A DNA stretch of 64,000 bases from Fulvia fulva. Lineage: Eukaryota; Ascomycota; Dothideomycetes; Mycosphaerellales; Mycosphaerellaceae. Location of the stretch: contig NC_063014.1 of assembly GCF_020509005.1 (NCBI RefSeq), positions 2,542,001 through 2,606,000 of the forward strand. The letters run 5' to 3'. Below, in pieces: positions 58,717 through 64,000 of the stretch. Position numbers and translations under genes: made by a program. Within the stretch, counting starts at the first letter, position 1, and each line of letters opens with the position of its first letter. Under the pieces are notes generated by a model. That model worked only from the letters and a program-made list of their open reading frames with translations, was not told where the DNA came from and did not search any database.

Positions 58717-59043
58717 ACGACCAACTATCCTAGTAAGTAAGGGCGCGCCTAGTGACCTTAAGATAGCTTACGCGTAGGTGTTTATACATACCGGTCTACG
58801 GGCCGTAAAGTATATATAGCGATCTTGAAAAAAAAAGATAATAAATCTGAAATTTTTAGATTTCCGTATCTTTGCCTTATAGAGCGATTCCTCGTAAATC
58901 TTTAGCTTCCTACTAAGGTCGCCTCCTAACTATATATATCTTAGTAGTACCCCTATATACCTCTACTACGTAATTAACCGTTAAAGGTTAACGAGATTTA
59001 ACGCGCAAGGTTTAGGGTCCAAAGGGACCCTTAGCTCGTTAAT
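58717..59043 (-). repeat. Gypsy-3 LTR, right (5' LTR)
   Basis: Matches the left LTR from acgaccaactatcctag to ccttagctcgttaat. LINE-B resumes at 59,044. Confidence 0.85.
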
Positions 59044-59636
59044 AATAGTTAGCTACGAAATCCGCGGTTAAGTACCCCCCGAAGCTTATCTACTACCGCC
59101 TTACGGGGGTATAGAGTAGTATAGTAACCTAACTACGAAGCGAACATATCGGCCTCTAGGAGTACCTATTATAGAGGAAGGTTCTAGAATACACGAATAC
59201 TAGCTACCCCTACGGCTATTACTCCTAGAATATACGGTATATACTCCTTATCTATCCGAGGTAGTCGCTAGGAAGGGGGGAGTAGATAGTAAAGGCGAGG
59301 AACCGGACGATTAGGGCACTTCTTAATAACGTTAAGGACCTACGGCGTATTACGAACTAGATACTAGAGAAGGGCTAGCTAGAACAGTACCGCCTAGTAG
59401 GAGTAGTATAGGAAGAGAGGACACGGCGTAGCGCGACGAGACCGGCTAGGAGCGGGGGCTAACGGGATAGTAATATAGACTACGTACGTTTAGAGGGAAA
59501 GCTAATCTAGATAAGGAGAAGTCGGGGGCGGGAAGGGTTTTTACCTATTCGGGTTTCCCTTTGTATATAACAATAGATATATACCTATATAGGCCGAGTA
59601 GAGTCCTAGAATAGGGGAATGACAAATCTAATCTAT

Positions 59637-60532
59637 TTAGTATCCTATCTAGGCCTAGGGCTTTTCGTCCTTTTAGCTTACTTATAACTCCCTTTACTAT
59701 ATTAGAGCTAACCGCCTAATCTTTATCTAGGGGTTCCGGGTATTTACTCGGGTCGATATCCGTAAGGTCTACCTCTACTTACGTAGAAAAGAAATAGTCG
59801 GCTAATACTCTTACCTTACCCCGGGGCGTAGTCTAGGCAATCCCTTCGCGGTCTACGATTAGAGAGAAGTAAGGGGTTCGTTACTCTTTAGGTAGTCGTG
59901 CCTATTTAGCTAGTCTCTAAGTCTCTTCCGGGTTTTTAATAACAAGCCCGATTATTGCTCTCTAGTCCTATAGCTTATTACGTCTTATCTATACCTTCTT
60001 CTCTTATATTACGCGATAGTATTACTCCTACGTCTCTTAGGTATACTCCTTCGTCTACTATTGCCTTATCCTTCTAGCCTCCTTTACCTTTATAGAGTAT
60101 TTAGGGGTCTAGAAGGCCTTTGTTACGGGCCTAGGCGGACGTCTAGTAAATAGTAGTCGGTTACGTAACTCGGTACCGGCCGGCCCGTATACCTCGGCTT
60201 ATATATTAACTTTCCGTACCTTGTACTCTTCTTAGATAGTCTATCTAACAACTTTGTTATTTGCTCTATATTAAGAGCGGCTTACTAATACTTTATTAGA
60301 CCTCCTTTACTAACCGTAGAATATGTACTACGAAGGATCTATAAAGTAATAGATTAAAGATATAGAAACTACGCTTATCGCGAGTTTTTTATACTAATCG
60401 CGCGACAAACGTAATAGGTCTAAGTTAATAAGAACAATTGTACCTTTATTAACAAGATGCTAGCTAAGAGTATAGGCGGTAGGTACTCCCTACTTACTAG
60501 TCGCCCTAAGATCCGCCGCGAGTCGCTTATAT
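59637..60532 (-). mobile_element. LINE-A fragment (endonuclease end to RT start)
   Basis: The reverse complement matches LINE-A copy 1 from about 5,285 to 5,785 (for example aggccttctagacccctaa near 60,105), and more loosely beyond about 60,130. It is bounded on both sides by LINE-B 3' ends: the + copy at 59,632 and a short tail at 60,533. Confidence 0.75.
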
Positions 60533-60609
60533 TTAATAGATAGATAGATTTGTTATTCCCCTATTCTAGGACCCTATTCGGCCTATATAGGTATATATCT
60601 ATTGTTATA
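60533..60609 (-). mobile_element. LINE-B 3' tail, 77-bp fragment
   Basis: It contains only the gata-type tail and the last 60-70 bp of LINE-B (compare 10,347-10,427), then joins Fot1-type copy D. It is either an extremely 5'-truncated insertion or the remnant of a deletion. Confidence 0.8.
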
Positions 60610-60610
60610 T

Positions 60611-61408
60611 AACCCTCTAGACTGAATATACTTGCGCTTTCGTACTTTCCGCTATATAAGGGCCTCGTTAGACTTACGTAGCTTACTAATCTCGCTTCGT
60701 ATAAGAGCTATCTAATACGCTATCTCTCTACTCCCTCTCTATTGCCCTATTAAACGACCTTTCTCTTTCTACTACGCCTTTCTAAACCCGTAACGACGCT
60801 CTAAGACGTAATAATACCTATTATAAACCCTGTCTCGTCGAAGTTATAGGTGTCCTAGTTAAGGATGCTATACTTCTCCTTTATATTACGTATAAGTAAG
60901 AACTACCTCTTAATAACGTCTAGATCTTCTATTAGGGCTCGCTAACGATTATATCTACGCGTTATACGAACCTTTAGCTCACGATACCGCCTAATAAACC
61001 TGTCTGTCCAATTAAGACTAGCGGGCTCAAGACCCTTCTATTATAGTAATAAATTGGCTATTACTCGTATACTAGCCTTTAATAGCGGGAAACCTCTAAG
61101 ATCTAGCTCGAGTATATACTCAAGTATCACCCTCTCTTCTAGCTCTATAAGCTTCTTCGAATTAGGCTCGTAGTCACCCCGAGGAGGTCGTCTATTCAAT
61201 CGATACCCTAGTATAGTTTGAGACGCGTCGTATACCTTTATAGTAAGTCGATTCGTAATTATCGCGTCGCGTTTCGTAGCCTAGATAGCTAAGGTCAGTT
61301 TGGCCTCGTTTAAAGACAATATACGCTATAATAGTAGTTGTATAGCTATATCTATAGAAGTAATATAGTTCTTAGCAAAAGTAGCCCGCTCGGTAGTAAA
61401 GCACGTTA
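60611..61408 (-). mobile_element. Fot1/pogo-type copy D: internally deleted and truncated
   Basis: It runs from ccctctagactg (matching copy A near 15,400) to the 5' inverted repeat ending gcacgtta at 61,408, with one 17-bp unit. It carries the same internal deletion junction as copy C (60,735-60,760). Its other inverted repeat is missing at the LINE-B tail. Confidence 0.8.
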
Positions 61409-61770
61409 AGCTCTTAAAACAAGTAATAATAGTTATACTAGTATTAGTCTACTATATACTTCGAGTACTAAACGTAGTAGTAACGTCGTAGGAGCTCCTT
61501 CTCTAAGGCGGGGGGGTACTATTACGAGACAGCCCTTTTACTTACTTTACGTACTACCCCGTAATATATCGACGCTATCGGCTGTAATTCCGGGCGCTAG
61601 CGCCCTTCCGATTTCTTTATCTATTCGCCTTCCCTTAGACCTCTTAGATAGCTTACGTAACTATATATATCTTAACCCGACTATACTATTGCCCCCTCGC
61701 CCGTAATAATAAGTTAGTAGATAGACGATACTACTCTAAGGAGTATTATATACTAATAACCCGGTTATAT
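61409..61770 (+). mobile_element. Probable Gypsy 3' end: polypurine tract and LTR
   Basis: The purine tract aaggcggggggg (61,503-61,515) is followed by tactattacgagac, which looks like the start of an LTR (TGTTACGAG with RIP). A possible LTR end, ccggttata, lies near 61,767. No second LTR is seen in the window, so the family and borders are uncertain. Confidence 0.4.
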
Positions 61771-62590
61771 TATAAAGGATGTTAAGATATAGCATTTTAA
61801 AGGGAGTTAATAATTAGGATATGATCTAGTAGCCTAAGGTATCTACGATAACTTAGCTTTTCGGGAGATACCTTCTCTCCCCTTTAGCTTAGATAGATAT
61901 CTAACATAATTAACATATTAGTTCCTAATATATTGCTATATACTCGTGCTATTAGTTAGTTAAAGATTGATCTCTTACTCTACTCCGCCACTATCTACCC
62001 GTACCTATTTAATAAAGGATAGAAATAGCTTATAGAGAGTAATATAAAGCCGCTAGATAGATATTACGGAAGCTAGTATTAAAGGCTATATTAGTATCGT
62101 CCGGTAAGTAAATAGATAGTAGCCTTAGGTATTATAGAATAGGCTATTCTAATACTATATAATAAGGCGTGTTTCTTCGTAATCTTACTTCTTCTAACTT
62201 ACTATTGATATTACTAATAATACTACCTTAAAACTACTAATACTATTACTAAACTATTACCGCTCTACTAATGTATTATTTACTATTACCGTACGACTAT
62301 ATTACGTCGATACGTATACGTTAAGGGTACTAGTGATCGAGCTAATAGAGATAATCAATAGAATATAACTAATTTAAGGTATAGACCTACCTCTACGCAC
62401 TTCTATTTTCTGCGACTTCGTATCGATATTTTACCGACACGGTCCTATAGGCACTAAAACGAGCTACGTACTGTCGAAGAGTTATATCTACCTTCTTGAG
62501 ATTGTCTAATAATCGAGCGATATTAGGCCCTAGTTATAGCTTTAGAAAGAGTAGATAGTAGCGTCGAATAAGCAATATCCGAGGTCTATA
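61771..62590. other. AT-rich RIP-mutated sequence at the edge of the second gene island
   Basis: I see no open frame and no match. CpA/TpG return abruptly at about 62,590. Confidence 0.4.
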
Positions 62591-63845
62591 TAAAGTGGAT
62601 AACAGGTGGCAGTAGGAAACACCGTATGTGGCTTCATGCGGCGTTGCTAAAGGTCACTAAAGAGAAAGGCATCTCGTCGTTGCCGCCGCCTTCTCGTACG
62701 GCACAAGCACGTGCAAGCATTGGCTGCTGGCCGAAAGTCCTGACGGCTGCCCGCGTGCCAGTAGTTATGTGGCAGAGCAGACGAAGCCTAAAGCATCAAC
62801 CTTGGACGAGTGCGAGCACACAACCAATCACCGTGTCGCTGCTCATCTCGTCCCGCGTTTCACCTGCTGCGCTATACCGCTTCAGCTCATAGCGCGGCAT
62901 CGCCCCTCCTGCTGTTGCCGGCATGCTTATGTGAAGCGTGAAGCGTGAACGATTTCCACAATCCCCAACTGACCTCATCGTTGCGCTCGCTGTCCGCTGT
63001 CCGGGTGCCTACATGTACTTGTACATCAGACGAAGAGCAGCAGCGTCCCAGAGGATAATGTCCTGCAGCACATCGATATACCTCCCGCAGGCCAGGAGAC
63101 AGCGCCGGGCGTTGCTCGAGTGCAGCACGTATCCGGGCGCCGATATGCGGCTGCGCTGCGACCTGCCTACGTGCTCTGCTGCGAGGAGAGGAGGCAGCCG
63201 CTCAGAGTTTTGGCTGTGCTAACTAAGCGACGGCGCTAGCCCGCATCGGCTCAGGCCTCTGTCTCTGTCTCGGTCGATTCTGGCACTCACACGCAGCAGC
63301 AGCCGTCCTACTACTCTCTCACTGTTCGCCCGCCACAAGCCGCCGTCCACACCACACACTTCCAATTCTTCACACGATACTCCTTACTGACCGCTAATCT
63401 TCCCTTTCGTCAGTCTACACCACCCCATTCGACCGCCCCGATTGCGACGACATCTCGACCCGCGCCGTGCGACTCCTCTCAGCTGCTGCTTCCGGTCGCC
63501 TTTCCACCGCCTCAACCTCGAAAACTTTGCGCTCTACGCCCATGACCCTCTGGCATACCGCTCAACACGCTGCACTCGCCGCCAGGACTCGACAGGCGTT
63601 GGAATCCATGCTCTAAGGGGTCCACATCACCGTCTGGCTCTCGTCACTCGTCTCTACACAGTGTCCTTTGTCCGCTGAAAAAGGAGCCCAAAACGCGCAC
63701 AATACTCGACACACTCGGCGCAGTGGGAGGCGGCGTCTTCACCACCGTCCATACCGCCCAGATCGTGGCCTTCCAGTCATGCGCCGCCGACCTGACCAAG
63801 ATCCTGTCACCTAGCCTCCAAGACCTTTTCCACAGAAAGGATAGC
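62591..63845 (+). promoter_or_regulatory. Upstream region of the gene at the window end
   Basis: Normal-composition DNA without a convincing gene. From about 63,230 it is strongly pyrimidine-rich (ctctgtctctgtctcgg, ctactctctcactg), as in fungal promoters and 5' UTRs. A frame without ATG is open from about 63,546 into the coding start at 63,846, so an upstream exon or a long 5' UTR are both possible. Confidence 0.35.
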
Positions 63846-64000
63846 ATGACAGACACCTCTTACCCTGTCAAGGCTATCAACGGTCCGCACTTCGCCCACA
63901 ATGCTCTTGCGTCTGCGTATCATCCGCTCCACCACCAGCAGCACTACCATGCTCCCACAGAGTCCAGCGTGCCCGAGGACGACGGCCAGATCAGCTGCAT
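63846..64000 (+). CDS. N-terminal part of an unidentified protein (cut by window end)
   Basis: An ATG with A at -3 opens a frame that stays open to the end of the window. The 51 visible residues start 'MTDTSYPVKAINGP', are rich in His/Gln ('HPLHHQQHYH') and turn acidic ('PEDDGQISC') just before the cut. This is typical of the disordered N-terminus of a regulatory protein, but no domain is visible. Codon use and dinucleotides are normal. The frame is open upstream as well, so the start may be further 5' in an earlier exon. Confidence 0.5.
   Translation, partial: MTDTSYPVKAINGPHFAHNALASAYHPLHHQQHYHAPTESSVPEDDGQISC

Larger units (their letters stand above)
51087..59043 (-). mobile_element. Gypsy-3: LTR retrotransposon inserted in LINE-B
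   Basis: This element of about 7.96 kb has LTRs of about 325 bp. A purine tract (complement of 51,411-51,424) beside the left LTR puts it on the - strand. The RT and protease motifs are of a different Ty3/Gypsy lineage from Gypsy-1 and Gypsy-2, and I see no chromodomain. No target duplication can be recognised, perhaps because about 115 bp of LINE-B was lost at the junction. Confidence 0.82.
46850..59632 (+). mobile_element. LINE-B copy 2, most complete copy, split by Gypsy-3
   Basis: ORF1, endonuclease and RT run on the + strand to about 50,640. The 3' region carries a 284-bp tandem duplication and is cut at about 51,086 by Gypsy-3. It resumes at 59,044 and ends near 59,632 (gacaaatctaatctattta). 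Without the insert it is about 4.8 kb. Its 3' end abuts a LINE-A piece in opposite orientation. The 5' end is uncertain. Confidence 0.75.

Noticed and set aside
1..62590. Alternative genetic code or programmed TAG read-through to explain the long frames with stops
   Set aside because: TAG replaces both Gln and Trp positions and TAA replaces Gln. Catalytic residues and cysteines are lost as well, and the unique genes have normal stops. RIP explains all of this.
62626..62892. 88-codon + strand frame upstream of the last gene
   Set aside because: No domain, and it lies in what looks like a promoter region.
1..64000. tRNA, rRNA and other RNA genes
   Set aside because: I found no cloverleaf, rRNA or snRNA sequence on reading both strands. 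The only tRNA-related match is the Copia primer site.

Overview
The window looks like a filamentous ascomycete chromosome, probably a Dothideomycete (the class is inferred, not proven). It has two compartments. Most of it (about 1-15,600 and 21,870-62,590) is a nest of transposons in which TpA is very abundant and CpA/TpG are scarce, while CpG and CpC survive. This is the signature of repeat-induced point mutation (RIP). Glutamine and tryptophan codons have become TAG or TAA, so almost no long ORF survives, and the proteins can only be read through stops. Two islands keep normal dinucleotide use and ordinary genes: about 15,718-21,870 and 62,590-64,000.

Layout. 1-784: Gypsy fragment. 785-7,925: Tad-like LINE (my label LINE-A, +), split by a 1.95 kb chimeric element (3,194-5,140, -) that carries the 3' end of a second LINE family (LINE-B) and has a 15-bp target duplication. 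7,926-10,346: second LINE-A copy (+). 10,347-13,480: 5'-truncated LINE-B (-). 13,861-15,717: Fot1/pogo-type DNA transposon copy A (+). Gene island: a short-chain dehydrogenase with five small introns (15,948-17,014, -) and a secreted/membrane-anchored Cys-rich, Ser/Thr-rich protein (18,571-20,113, +). 22,294-44,003: deleted Fot1-type copy C (-), split by Gypsy-1 (22,653-43,203, -), which is itself split by a Copia element (24,552-29,987, -) and by Gypsy-2 (30,144-37,610, +). 44,199 onward: diverged Gypsy-1-type LTR piece. 44,962-46,844: Fot1-type copy B (+). About 46,850-59,632: LINE-B (+), split by Gypsy-3 (51,087-59,043, -). 59,637-60,532: LINE-A piece (-). 60,533-60,609: LINE-B tail (-). 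60,611-61,408: Fot1-type copy D (-). About 61,500-61,770: probable Gypsy 3' LTR. From 62,590 the DNA is normal again and runs into the start of a gene cut by the window end.

Exact LTR ends, 5-bp target duplications, polypurine tracts and one tRNA primer site can be read for several elements, so the order of insertion follows from the nesting. No known gene cluster or immune system is visible. The most unusual items are the chimeric LINE-tailed element, the shared internally deleted Fot1 derivative with 17-bp units in its inverted repeats, the uneven RIP between LTRs of one element, and a CACGTG motif common to Copia and Gypsy LTRs.
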